Positions 25,552-34,380 of a stretch of 45,690 nt of DNA are shown one piece after another. Each line of letters opens with the position of its first letter. The first letter of the stretch is position 1. Both the position numbers and the translations under genes were made by a program. The stretch spans positions 1-45,690 of the forward strand of contig ONJF01000013.1 of the NCBI GenBank assembly GCA_900318085.1, written 5' to 3'. The notes beneath the pieces were generated by a model. The model did not search any database and had not been told where the DNA came from. It saw only the letters and a program-made list of their open reading frames with translations. This stretch comes from an uncultured Bacteroidales bacterium. GTDB taxonomy: Bacteria; Bacteroidota; Bacteroidia; Bacteroidales; F082.

Positions 25552-28500
25552 TTATCTCACAACCACCTTTTGGACTTTCACGTCGTTGCCGTTGACCAGG
25601 CGCAGCATGTAGATACCGGCGGGTTGGTTGAGGCTGACGGTGGCGTTGCCGTTGATGGTCTCGCTGCTGACGATGCGGCCGGTGATGTCGACCACTTGTA
25701 GGGTGGCGTCGCCGGTGTTGCTGACGGTCCAGTTGGTGCCGTTGAAGTAGGCGAAGGTCTCGGCGGTTTGTTCGTCGATGCCGTTGGCGCTAAACACCAG
25801 GCGGAAGCGGCTCGTGTAGTCGTTGGTGCGGGCCTCGAAGGTGTAGTTCGGGGTGGCGAGCAGGTCGACGTCGGCGCCGGTCATATTATCGATGAGGTGG
25901 AGGTAGTTCATGTCGACGTTCTCGGCCTCAACGGCGATGGTGTAGGTGCCGTTCTCGCTGGCGCGGAAGCTGACGGGCATCTCGCCTTGGGCGGCGCTGC
26001 GGACGATGGCATAGTCCTCATTACCCTGCGGGATGTAAAGCTTGGTGCTATTCTCGAAGAGTTGGAACTTACTGAGGATTCTGCCGTTGTCGAAGCGAAC
26101 GATAGCATTGTCGATAACATTGCCACGATTTTGGCTCACGTTGAGGTTAAGGGTAGCCACGCTCTTGCCGTTCACGGGGGTGAATTCCACAACAGGCATA
26201 TCACCCGTTTCCGGATCACTAACGATTTCAACGAACACACCTTCCATGGCATTCACATTGCCTTCTGTGACTGACACCAAGGCAGAGCCTGCAGGATTCA
26301 TTCTATAGAAAGGCAAGTTCAGTGAAGCGGCTGTAGCATAGGGGTTACCGATGAGGTTCCAACCAAGTTCGGGCGTGAAAATACCATCGCCGCTGTAAGG
26401 TTCGCCAGCAAAGGAAAGGGTGACGTTATTCTTATTGGCATAGAGGTAGCCCTTGCCAGGTTCAATAGTGTTAAAGCCACCTTGTCTGTAGTTAATCCAT
26501 TCAAGCTCTTGAGCTTGATCGAAGGAGTAAAGGTCGTAAGTGGCAGTCTCAGGAGTAGCATTAGCACCCTCAGTGTCGGTGATCATGCCGGCATCCTCAG
26601 GCGTGGTGCTGACGGGCGAAGCCACGAGGACGTAGCCGCCATCGCCTTCGCCATAACCCTCGATTGCGATGGCAGGAGTGTAATCATTATTGCGCTTATA
26701 GAGAGACAAAGCACCGCCAGTACCTGTTCCATAGCAAGCAAAGCCATATTCGCCATTGTTTCTCAAATTAGCATTGACATTATTTGTGGCATTTTGTTTA
26801 TTGACAAACTCATAGGTTGCAGTTCCGCTAACAGTCCAAAGGGCTTTGTTATCCGTTCCGTCCTCAAGCATTTGGGCTTTATTCTTGGCACCAGTACTTG
26901 CTGCGTAAGCATTTGCATCAGCACTATAAATAGTCCAATAAGCGCCACTAGGAGCAATATGCCAAATAGCTTCGGCGTTTTCCATAACTATAACGTCATT
27001 GTTTGTAGTCACCCCAACATATTGGAGTCTATCATTTACAACAACGTTGTTCATAGCTTTACCATTATAAACTATTAAATAATCACCTTCAACAAGGTCG
27101 CCGCTATAGAGTGCATAATTATTGCCAGTGGCGGGAGCTACATAAGCGGCCTGGTTGACGGTAACGAGGTTGGAATAGGTTTCACCAACATACACTTTGA
27201 AGTAGCAAGAGCGGGCTTCGCCTTCGTTGGCGGAAATTACAGCCAAGGTTACATTATAGCCTTCATCGTTTGTTCCGGTAACACTTGCACTAAAAATCCA
27301 ATCGGGTTTTGTTGTGGGTTCGTCGTTGGTGTCATAGAACTGGACAGCGAAACTTTCGTAGTTTTCAATTTCGAGGTTTTCGTATGTGAAAGGCACTTGC
27401 AAAGTCAAGTGCTGAGCCGCATCCAAATTAATCACATCAGGGGTGACGGTAATGGAAGACTCGGTGCTGGTAGGATGTACTAAAGAAATCAACTGGCAAC
27501 CTTGGGCAAATTCGTATAACGAACCAGTTTCGTAATAATACAAATTGCCATAAACCACAACGCTATCGCCTACTTGAACATCAGCAGCCTCATCGCCGCC
27601 ACAACGATATGCTCTCAAGAACACTTCATTCCCTGTCTCATCAACAATATCAAAGGTAATATTGTGATATTGGGTGCTATAGGCAGTTTCAATATTCGAA
27701 ACAAAACCTGTTGCATACTTACCATTGACAGTTTCGCCATTTGCGTCAACAATAACAGCGATGGCTTGGGCAACGGTATAAGGATTGTTCTCCGTGCCAG
27801 GAGCGTTTGGGTCGGCGGTCTGAGTGATGGTCACGTCTTTGGTAGCGATCTCATTGTCGCCATAGGTGTAGGTCAGTGTAACGGTGGCTATGCGGGCGAT
27901 AGCCGAATTATTGACCGTGGTGGTGAAACCGACTTCGAAGATTTCTTCAGCTTGGTCATAAGTGAAATCGCTAATCCAATCGGCTTCTGTGTTGGCAGCC
28001 AATGTTCCTGCAACATAGTTGTTGATGGTGGCATAAATGCTGCCGTCGGTGGCATCGTAAGTAATTTCTACAGGGTCGGCGGAGATGGAGGGCTCTGTGG
28101 AAGGCACATCCAATTCACACACCAATTGTACGGAGGTAAATTGGGAGTTGTAGTTGTTAGTGACATTCAACGAAAGAGCGGAAGTCTGATAGTCCGCAGC
28201 AATATCATAGGTAAAGTCGCTATTAGTTGCCCATTTTTGAGCTGCTGATGCAGTATTGTCACCTGAAACAATGGATACCTGAACATTGGTGGAGACAGAG
28301 CCTGAAGTGTGCACTATCACTTGCGTGATTTTGTATCCTTCAAATGTCGGGAGGCTGATTTGGGCACCCGTCTTACCTAACATGAAATATCCTGAAGAAG
28401 CGGAACTGAAATATCTGTTTGTTCCTGATGCAACAAAAGCGCTTCCGTCGTTATAATAGATGGTTTCAACGTTATTTCCATTTCCTGAACTTGGATGTGT

Positions 28501-29637
28501 AGTCAGGGCAGCATCAGTATAAAAGTTATTGGCACCTGCAAAATTATAGGTGTATGTTGCGTTGGTGCTTTCTTCCCATTGGGCATACAATTCAACGTTG
28601 GCTTGAATGTTTTCAATAGTGGCTGCAGGCTGATAGTCCATGCCACTTCCATTGGCTGCAGTGTTCCATTTGGTGAAAGCGTGTCCCGTATAAACAAAAG
28701 TGTTAGAACGAACCGTAACATCTTCACCTTGGTAATAAGTATCTACGACATCATCACCAGTGCCGCCATTGGCTTTATAGGTGACCGTATAAGTAGGTGT
28801 GCTATTAGCAACAGATACCGTGAAAGTTGCTTCGCCTGCATTATAAGTGTTGTCGGCAGCTTGGCTGACAGTGATGGTTTGAGCCTCGGGAGTCACGGCA
28901 ACAGGCGTTACAGTGATGGTAGCAACACCATTGACTGCGGTAGAGACATAAGCATTATTGCTCACGCTAATTGCACCAGTGCTTGATGTAGAAATGGTAA
29001 TGGCCTTTGCTTCTGCATCATCAAAAAGGTCAAAGGTAAGAGCCGTGGGCGAAAGCGACAGGTCGCTATCTTGCAAAGTAGTGCCAGTTTCTTTGTAAAA
29101 CTCAGCTTTTATAAATTGGGCATATTGGTTGCTGCTACCAGCAGTAACATTATAAACTATTTTGAAATACTTATCCGTCCAGTCGGCATTAGTAGGTCTT
29201 TCGAATGTTGTTGTGCTTGAAGCAGCCCATGTGCCCGATACCGTACTCACAATATTAGTGAAATCCTCATTATCAGCGACAATCAGTGACATGGAGTTCA
29301 CGGTAGCTGTAGCCGTGCCGTTAGTAACAACAACCTTTGTGATATTGGTGCTATTGCTAGTAAGGGCAGTTGTAGTGTATGCTGGACGATCCACCTCGGA
29401 GAGATTCTTTCCACCGAATCGCCAAGGATTGATATCTGTGTTGGCTGTAACCATCCAGGTGATGTTATTCTGTGTGATTTCACTTTCGGTGGCGTATCCA
29501 TTGGTTCCTCCAGTTTGTGTTCCATCCAATGTGTAAGCAACCACTTCTGTTCTCGTTTGTCCCCATCCCACCATACTCGGCGTCATGAAGACCAGCAGCG
29601 CGAACGCTGCCAAGATTCTTGTAAAGTTTCTTTTCAT
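25552..29637 (-). CDS. Large T9SS-secreted surface protein with BACON-like and InlB-like domains
   Basis: A 1361-residue protein with signal peptide MKRNFTRILAAFALLVFMTP. Visible parts in order are a carbohydrate-binding-like beta domain (about 30-180), an Ig-like segment, an InlB B-repeat (about 280-355), a second beta domain, a BACON-like domain (about 530-610, ending VTITQTA), an OB-like domain (about 620-715), another BACON-like part, and a long conserved C-terminal region. That region starts at EGYGEGDGGYVLVASP, is shared with the protein at 31143, and ends in a type A T9SS sorting domain with final residues KVQKVVVR. It should be exported by T9SS and anchored at the surface. No catalytic motif was recognised; glycan binding or adhesion is the likely role. 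Confidence 0.88.
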   Translation of the reverse strand: MKRNFTRILAAFALLVFMTPSMVGWGQTRTEVVAYTLDGTQTGGTNGYATESEITQNNITWMVTANTDINPWRFGGKNLSEVDRPAYTTTALTSNSTNITKVVVTNGTATATVNSMSLIVADNEDFTNIVSTVSGTWAASSTTTFERPTNADWTDKYFKIVYNVTAGSSNQYAQFIKAEFYKETGTTLQDSDLSLSPTALTFDLFDDAEAKAITISTSSTGAISVSNNAYVSTAVNGVATITVTPVAVTPEAQTITVSQAADNTYNAGEATFTVSVANSTPTYTVTYKANGGTGDDVVDTYYQGEDVTVRSNTFVYTGHAFTKWNTAANGSGMDYQPAATIENIQANVELYAQWEESTNATYTYNFAGANNFYTDAALTTHPSSGNGNNVETIYYNDGSAFVASGTNRYFSSASSGYFMLGKTGAQISLPTFEGYKITQVIVHTSGSVSTNVQVSIVSGDNTASAAQKWATNSDFTYDIAADYQTSALSLNVTNNYNSQFTSVQLVCELDVPSTEPSISADPVEITYDATDGSIYATINNYVAGTLAANTEADWISDFTYDQAEEIFEVGFTTTVNNSAIARIATVTLTYTYGDNEIATKDVTITQTADPNAPGTENNPYTVAQAIAVIVDANGETVNGKYATGFVSNIETAYSTQYHNITFDIVDETGNEVFLRAYRCGGDEAADVQVGDSVVVYGNLYYYETGSLYEFAQGCQLISLVHPTSTESSITVTPDVINLDAAQHLTLQVPFTYENLEIENYESFAVQFYDTNDEPTTKPDWIFSASVTGTNDEGYNVTLAVISANEGEARSCYFKVYVGETYSNLVTVNQAAYVAPATGNNYALYSGDLVEGDYLIVYNGKAMNNVVVNDRLQYVGVTTNNDVIVMENAEAIWHIAPSGAYWTIYSADANAYAASTGAKNKAQMLEDGTDNKALWTVSGTATYEFVNKQNATNNVNANLRNNGEYGFACYGTGTGGALSLYKRNNDYTPAIAIEGYGEGDGGYVLVASPVSTTPEDAGMITDTEGANATPETATYDLYSFDQAQELEWINYRQGGFNTIEPGKGYLYANKNNVTLSFAGEPYSGDGIFTPELGWNLIGNPYATAASLNLPFYRMNPAGSALVSVTEGNVNAMEGVFVEIVSDPETGDMPVVEFTPVNGKSVATLNLNVSQNRGNVIDNAIVRFDNGRILSKFQLFENSTKLYIPQGNEDYAIVRSAAQGEMPVSFRASENGTYTIAVEAENVDMNYLHLIDNMTGADVDLLATPNYTFEARTNDYTSRFRLVFSANGIDEQTAETFAYFNGTNWTVSNTGDATLQVVDITGRIVSSETINGNATVSLNQPAGIYMLRLVNGNDVKVQKVVVR

Positions 29638-29726
29638 TTTTTAGTTTGAATTTTTTGTTAATTTATTGATTTCTAATTATTTATTGCTTATTAAGCGGTT
29701 TGGTTTTTGGCTACTATTTGAGGGTG

Positions 29727-29734
29727 CAAAATTA
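29727..29734 (-). promoter_or_regulatory. -7 element of the large T9SS protein gene
   Basis: The minus strand reads TAATTTTG, 90 bases before the ATG at 29637. No copy of the 16-bp palindrome lies upstream. Confidence 0.5.
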
Positions 29735-29863
29735 GGAAATTAATTGGTACTTAGGTAAATGATTGGAAATTAATTTTTTGAATGGAGTTGGGGAAGCCAA
29801 TCGAACGCAAATCTAGAATTATTGATCCTCCTTCGCAGAGCTCAGGAGAACGCGGAATTGGTT

Positions 29864-29938
29864 TGAACACGGATGGACACGGATTTGCACGGAAATGGAT
29901 TGGGAAACAAATCTGGCGCAAATCTATCGTAAATATTC
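29864..29938. repeat. Decayed ACACGGA-rich intergenic repeat, copy 2
   Basis: Holds 'aacacggatggacacgga' and later 'aaatctatcgtaaat', in the same order as at 24797-24893. It lies in the 379-base gap between the T9SS gene start and the HsdR_N gene, where nothing else is apparent apart from the promoter at 29727. Confidence 0.4.
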
Positions 29939-30016
29939 TCCTTTGCGATGCTCTAGAGAGGACGCGAAAGGGGGAAAAAAAGATTTATTTAAAGATTTAC
30001 GGAAGATTTGTTTCCG

Positions 30017-30466
30017 TTATCTTAAAGCGATCATCTCGGCGTAGGTGGGCAGATGGTCGAGGGGCTGCAGGGACTGGCCTTCGGCCTTGTAGCAGTAGAA
30101 GGTGTTGCCGTTGGTGAGGAGGAGATAACGGGGCTGAATGACCGAATGGTAGCGCACGGCCTGGTCGAGGACGACGTCGGTGAGGGCCACCGTGGCGGCC
30201 TTGCACTCCACCACCATCAGGGGCTCGCCCGCGCCACCGAAGACGACGGCATCGGCGCGCTTGTCCTGTCCGTTCACCTTGAGGGAGTACTCCACCGCCA
30301 CCCTGCCCGCCGGCACCCCGAGGTGCTCCACGAGGAGGTACAAGGTCTTCTGGCGCACCTCCTCCTCGGGCGTCAGGACCACCCAACGGCGGCGCAAGGG
30401 GTCGAAGACAGTCATTCTCCCGTCACGCTCTTCTGTTTTGAACCATATCAACGAGGTTGTTCCCAT
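30017..30466 (-). CDS. HsdR_N-type (type I restriction R-subunit N-terminal-like) nuclease-fold protein
   Basis: A 149-residue stand-alone domain. The PD-(D/E)xK pattern is D72 (KRADAVVF) with E87-x-K89 (MVVECKA), plus E36 in LTPEEEVRQ. Bacteroidota commonly carry such a single-domain protein away from any restriction system, so a housekeeping nucleic-acid role is more likely than restriction. Relatives have a short segment before FDPLRRRWVVLTPEE, so the upstream ATG at 30466 is preferred over an internal ATG at 30415. That leaves only seven bases between a good -7 element and the start, a nearly leaderless message. No hsdM or hsdS is nearby. The third copy of the GC-rich element lies just upstream. 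Confidence 0.85.
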   Translation of the reverse strand: MGTTSLIWFKTEERDGRMTVFDPLRRRWVVLTPEEEVRQKTLYLLVEHLGVPAGRVAVEYSLKVNGQDKRADAVVFGGAGEPLMVVECKAATVALTDVVLDQAVRYHSVIQPRYLLLTNGNTFYCYKAEGQSLQPLDHLPTYAEMIALR

Positions 30467-30473
30467 TATTTTG

Positions 30474-30481
30474 CAAAAATA
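30474..30481 (-). promoter_or_regulatory. -7 element of the HsdR_N-like gene
   Basis: The minus strand reads TATTTTTG, ending seven bases before the start codon at 30466. Confidence 0.5.
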
Positions 30482-30531
30482 AGCATTATTGGCTTGCCCG
30501 CTTTAACTGACTCTTGGTTTTTTTGGAAAGA

Positions 30532-30631
30532 GGGGAGTCAACACACGGGTTTGATTAAGGCGTGTGTTGACTCCCCCGCCCTACCGGGCACCCCCTCAAG
30601 AGGGGGAAGCGCAAAGCGACAACAAGATGAG
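30532..30631. repeat. GC-rich palindromic element, copy C (left half only)
   Basis: Opens with a perfect 16-bp inverted repeat (GGGGAGTCAACACACG at 30532 and its complement at 30561), then the same ACTCCCCCGCCCT and CCCCCTCAAGAGGGGG parts as copies A and B. The beginning of the core is in copy A orientation. The right arm and tail are missing; the sequence runs into the terminator at 30642. Confidence 0.7.
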
Positions 30632-30641
30632 TTGTAGTAAT

Positions 30642-30675
30642 AAAAAAAGCGTCACCCGAAGGGTAACGCTTTTTT
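30642..30675 (-). terminator. Terminator after the second 89-residue gene
   Basis: Stem GCGTTACCC / GCGTCACCC around a TTC loop, followed on the minus strand by seven T residues, 20 bases after the stop at 30695. Confidence 0.85.
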
Positions 30676-30694
30676 AGGTCCACAGTAATAAGGA

Positions 30695-30964
30695 TTATTC
30701 CTCTCTGCGTTTCTTGGCCACGAGATAGGCGCCGCCAAGGGCTGCCAGGACGGCGATGCCGGTGCCCATGGGCACTTGGTCAGCGTCTTGGTTGCCAGTC
30801 TGGCCATGGTTAGGCAGCAGCGGGGTTGCCGGATCGGTACGGTTACCGAACACACCGTTTTGCTCTTCCGGGTTGGCACCACGTTGGAACAAGCCACCGC
30901 CATCGGCGAAAGATGTCATACCCAATCCAAGAATTATTGCTGCAGTGATTATGAGTTTCTTCAT
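30695..30964 (-). CDS. Small secreted protein with C-terminal membrane anchor (copy 2)
   Basis: An 89-residue paralogue of the protein at 25121. The mature 69 residues differ at one position only (Gln55), and the bases of the mature region are nearly identical, whereas the signal peptide (MKKLIITAAIILGLGMTSFA) has drifted. Same layout: signal peptide, polar Gly/Asn/Pro-rich stretch, hydrophobic helix and KKRREE end. It follows a T9SS surface protein across a hairpin element exactly as copy 1 does, and is closed by a strong terminator. Function not recognised. Confidence 0.8.
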   Translation of the reverse strand: MKKLIITAAIILGLGMTSFADGGGLFQRGANPEEQNGVFGNRTDPATPLLPNHGQTGNQDADQVPMGTGIAVLAALGGAYLVAKKRREE

Positions 30965-31015
30965 TGTATTTTGTGTTTTATTATTTTGTTCAACTTGTTT
31001 TTTCTATTTTCGATT

Positions 31016-31141
31016 TGCTTCTGGCTTCTGGCTTTTGGCTTCTGGCAGCTTCACTCTTGTTTCAGGAGATTGCGGATCGAGTCCGCAATGACACCATGGG
31101 AGGAGGCTGCCAGAGGCCAGTAGCCAATGGCCAATAGCCAG
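31016..31141. repeat. Long imperfect hairpin with REP tip (copy 2)
   Basis: The same layout as 25443-25550: CTTCTGG/CTTTTGG units at 31016-31047, complementary CCAGTAG/CCAATGG units at 31110-31141, and a REP palindrome (attgcggatcgagtccgcaat, about 31069-31089) near the tip. It abuts the stop of the T9SS gene at 31143. Confidence 0.7.
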
Positions 31142-31142
31142 T

Positions 31143-32753
31143 TTATCTCACAACCACCTTTTGCACTTTCACGTCGCTGCCATTGACGAGGCGGAACATG
31201 TAGACGCCGGGGGCGGCGTTGATGTCGAGTTGGGTGGTACCGTCGATGGTCTTGGTGCTGACGAGGCGGCCAGTCACGTCGATCACCTGCAGGGTGGCTT
31301 CGCCTTGGTTGCTGACGGTCCAGTTGTGGCCGTTGAAGAAGGCGAAGTGTTCAACGAGGCCAGTGGTGTTGCGCAGCACGAGGGTGAAGCGGCTGGCGTA
31401 GTCGCCGGTGTTGGCTTCAAAGGTGTAGTTCGGGTTGGCGAGCAGGTCGGTGTCGGTGCCGGCCAGGTTATCGACGAGGTGGAGGTAATCCAGCTCGGCG
31501 TTTTGCACGGCCACGTTGAGGGTGTAGGTGCCATTGCTGGCGGCCTTGAAGCAGACGGGGATCTCGTCCTCGTTGCTGCTCACCATGGCGTAGTCGTCGC
31601 CACCTTGTTCGATATAGATCTTGGTGTTCTCGGGGTTGAGCATGAACTTAGGCAGGGTGCCGCCTTCGCCAAGGCGCACGATGGCGCGGTCGATGACGGT
31701 GCCGCGGTTGCGATTGAGGTTCAAGACGACCTTACTGTCAACAAGCGGTTGAAGTGCCTGTGAGAATTTCACCGTTTGGCCTTCTGCAGTGGCCAACACG
31801 AAGATACCTTGCATAGGGGCAATAGCAGTTTCCTCAGACACAATGATATCATTGCGGCCCTCTTCATTCATGACATAGAAGGCAACTTTGTCAACGGTGG
31901 CACCGTATGTAAATGGGTTACCCACAAGGTTCCAGCCACGCATGTCCGCGCTCGGGTTGCCCGTTGAATAGGCCAAATCAAATTGGCCATCGCCATCGTA
32001 AAGCTCGCCAGAGAGTTCGAGTTCAGCATCCTCCTCACGAGCATAGAGGTAGCCTTTACCAGGGGTAAGGGGACCAAAATCGCTATTAATGGTGCCGTTT
32101 TGATCCATTATATAGTTAATCCACTCTTGTTCTTTAGAATTGTCGAAATAATAGAGGTCGAAGTTGCCTTCGGTCATACCTTGGGGATCGCCTGCAACAT
32201 CGGCGGGAGCCACAGTGACGGGCGAAGCGATGAGGTAGTAGCCTCCAGCATTCTCACCATAACCGGTGATGGGGAGAGGATAGACAGTGGGCTGGGGAGT
32301 GGGGGTGGTGAAACTGAATACAAAATAATGCTCTTCGTCAAATTCGCAGCCAATACAACCCATATTTTCACTAAGAGTTGCATTTACCTCGCAATTAAGC
32401 TCTAATTCTTGATTCGAGGCATGATCGTACAATTTGAATGTAACAACATCACCAACGGTTCCATAAAAAGTCACTACATAAAGCATATGGCCATCCCACT
32501 CAGAAGGATTTTCAGCGACAAGATCCCAATCGGCACCCACACAAGTACCGGGTTGAGCTTCGGGATTAGTAGAACTGACAATGAAAGTGCCTATCTCAAT
32601 TTGATTGGATGTATTCTCCTCACCATCAATGGTGATATACCCCACCAAATTATATGCATCTGAACCAGGTTTTGAAGATGTCCAATGCGTTTGTGCAAAG
32701 CCCATTAAGCAACTTGCTAAAAGGCCAAAAACAAGTAATACTATTCTTTTCAT
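31143..32753 (-). CDS. T9SS-secreted surface protein
   Basis: A 536-residue protein with signal peptide MKRIVLLVFGLLASCLMGFA. The N-terminal 130 residues form a beta domain with 'IEIGTFIVSS' and 'VTFKLYDHASNQEL', related to the N-terminus of the upstream neighbour ('MRLGAFINDS', 'ITFKFYDGT'). From about residue 165 (ITGYGENAGGYYLIASP) it is homologous to the C-terminal region of the 1361-residue protein and ends in a type A T9SS sorting domain with final residues KVQKVVVR. The gene starts 35 bases after the upstream gene and is probably co-transcribed with it and with the 89-residue gene downstream. No enzymatic motif seen. Confidence 0.87.
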   Translation of the reverse strand: MKRIVLLVFGLLASCLMGFAQTHWTSSKPGSDAYNLVGYITIDGEENTSNQIEIGTFIVSSTNPEAQPGTCVGADWDLVAENPSEWDGHMLYVVTFYGTVGDVVTFKLYDHASNQELELNCEVNATLSENMGCIGCEFDEEHYFVFSFTTPTPQPTVYPLPITGYGENAGGYYLIASPVTVAPADVAGDPQGMTEGNFDLYYFDNSKEQEWINYIMDQNGTINSDFGPLTPGKGYLYAREEDAELELSGELYDGDGQFDLAYSTGNPSADMRGWNLVGNPFTYGATVDKVAFYVMNEEGRNDIIVSEETAIAPMQGIFVLATAEGQTVKFSQALQPLVDSKVVLNLNRNRGTVIDRAIVRLGEGGTLPKFMLNPENTKIYIEQGGDDYAMVSSNEDEIPVCFKAASNGTYTLNVAVQNAELDYLHLVDNLAGTDTDLLANPNYTFEANTGDYASRFTLVLRNTTGLVEHFAFFNGHNWTVSNQGEATLQVIDVTGRLVSTKTIDGTTQLDINAAPGVYMFRLVNGSDVKVQKVVVR

Positions 32754-32788
32754 TTTTATTATAATTTATTATTCTCTTTTTACTTATT

Positions 32789-34321
32789 TTACTTTACAAT
32801 CAGTCTTCCATAATATGTATTACCAGAACGGCAATAGACCTTTATGGTATAGACGCCTGCCACGGGAAGTCCTGTAATGGTGGACTTCAAGGCACCTGTG
32901 TCATGACGAACAACGGCACCCAATGCGTTGACCATGGTCACATCTAAGACTTCCTCTTCCTGGGGAATGTTGAGTTTAAAGGCCTGACCTCTATCAACGG
33001 GGTTAGGATACATTGCTACTCTCTGGGTGGATTCTTCAATGCCCAAAGAACTGAAATGGATTTCGTAGGGTTGGTCAAAATAGCCAACAATGGCATTTTT
33101 ACTAAAAGCAAGATGGTCGATGCTTTCATTATAGACAATGCCTTTACTATTATTTACTAGGCCGAAACTGATTCTGTCACCATCATTTGCCCCAACAGTC
33201 AAAACGGTGAAATAGCGGTCGTCCTCTTCAACATAAAATAGTTTGGCACTTCCTGTGCATTCACCATTTACAAAAGCACCCAATTCCATGGTTTCATCAC
33301 GTTGTTCTTCTTCCCCGATGTAGACAACAGCAACTATTGCCATGCAATTCTCGTATCTATGGGTATTAGCAATCCAGAACGGCTGCTCTTGAGTCTCATA
33401 AGGAATGGAAGGTCTATTGACGGCATAGACAAAAGTCTTTGTTGTAGACGCATTTGATTTATACAAATAACCAGACCCTGGAGTTAAGGTGATATTCGGA
33501 ATCCACCGCCCGCTTCTATAGAAACCAGTACCATTGGGGCCCATAATAGCATCTCCCGTCTCAGGGGTAAGATTTGCCAAAGCCGAACCAGCTTGTTGAG
33601 AAATTGTAACAGGGTATCCAATCCAATTCCATTGGCCATCACCTGCTAAAGTAATCTCATGGTCGTTGGGATCGGCCCAAACTCCTGTCATAGTCACCGT
33701 GGAGGTTTCTGATACGTTGATTTTATAACATTGCTCATTTTCCAATGAAGTGAAGCCACCCATCCAACTGCCGTTAGGTCTTTTCATGCGAGTACCAGAT
33801 TGAGACATGATTTTAGTACCATACTGGCTAATGGAATTCTGTAACTGCTCTAAACCATTATTACCCTCCATTTCAATCGGTGTTGACCACCAAGTCCAAC
33901 CCTCAGCCAATGTACTCGTCTGCGTCATTGTCTGCGTCGTTGTGAAGTTCAGCACTTGGGGTGCACTGGGTGTTCCATAGCCATCTTCGGCTCCAGCAAG
34001 GGTGGTCTCACAGGTGGTGTACTCATCCGTGCCGTCATAGAACTTAAAGGTGATGTTGTCGTTGGCATCGGTGTAGAACACCTGAATCCAAAACTTGCCG
34101 TCGGTGTGCGGCGCGGCAATGCCACGCAGTGAATCGTTAATGAAAGCGCCAAGGCGCATCGTATTGTCGAGAGTAACAGACTCGCCATTAACAGTAATGC
34201 TAGCCACAATAGGCGTGTTAGAAGGTTGAGCATGCGAATCTGGATTTTCACCCCAACTTTGTGCGTTCACCACTCCTCCCAGGAGCAGCGCCGCAATGAT
34301 TGTGAGTAATGTTTTCTTCAT
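32789..34321 (-). CDS. T9SS-secreted protein carrying an internal GxNWW-type module
   Basis: A 510-residue protein with signal peptide MKKTLLTIIAALLLGGVVNA. The N-terminal beta domain (about 35-130) is followed by a two-repeat Trp module (about 137-300: LAEGWTWWSTPIE, then GQWNWIGYPV, ending GSGYLYKSN). A second beta domain comes next ('MELGAFVNGECTGSAKLFYVEEDDRYF'), and a type A T9SS tail begins near LGIEESTQRVAMYPNPV and ends YYGRLIVK. This is the only protein here with both the Trp module and a canonical sorting tail, which shows the module can be internal. First gene of a probable three-gene operon. Confidence 0.87.
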   Translation of the reverse strand: MKKTLLTIIAALLLGGVVNAQSWGENPDSHAQPSNTPIVASITVNGESVTLDNTMRLGAFINDSLRGIAAPHTDGKFWIQVFYTDANDNITFKFYDGTDEYTTCETTLAGAEDGYGTPSAPQVLNFTTTQTMTQTSTLAEGWTWWSTPIEMEGNNGLEQLQNSISQYGTKIMSQSGTRMKRPNGSWMGGFTSLENEQCYKINVSETSTVTMTGVWADPNDHEITLAGDGQWNWIGYPVTISQQAGSALANLTPETGDAIMGPNGTGFYRSGRWIPNITLTPGSGYLYKSNASTTKTFVYAVNRPSIPYETQEQPFWIANTHRYENCMAIVAVVYIGEEEQRDETMELGAFVNGECTGSAKLFYVEEDDRYFTVLTVGANDGDRISFGLVNNSKGIVYNESIDHLAFSKNAIVGYFDQPYEIHFSSLGIEESTQRVAMYPNPVDRGQAFKLNIPQEEEVLDVTMVNALGAVVRHDTGALKSTITGLPVAGVYTIKVYCRSGNTYYGRLIVK

Positions 34322-34361
34322 AACTATGCTGATTTTGATTTATATACTATATTTCAATCTG

Positions 34362-34369
34362 CAAAAATA
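34362..34369 (-). promoter_or_regulatory. -7 element of the T9SS three-gene operon
   Basis: The minus strand reads TATTTTTG, 41 bases before the ATG at 34321. Confidence 0.55.
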
Positions 34370-34380
34370 TGGGTTTTGTT

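Noticed and set aside
30017-30466. Remnant of a type I restriction system
   Set aside because: No hsdM, hsdS or helicase part nearby, and the 149-residue single-domain form is itself a common stand-alone protein in Bacteroidota.
32754-32788. Possible separate promoter between the T9SS genes
   Set aside because: Only 35 A/T-rich bases with no TAnnTTTG match; an operon junction is simpler.
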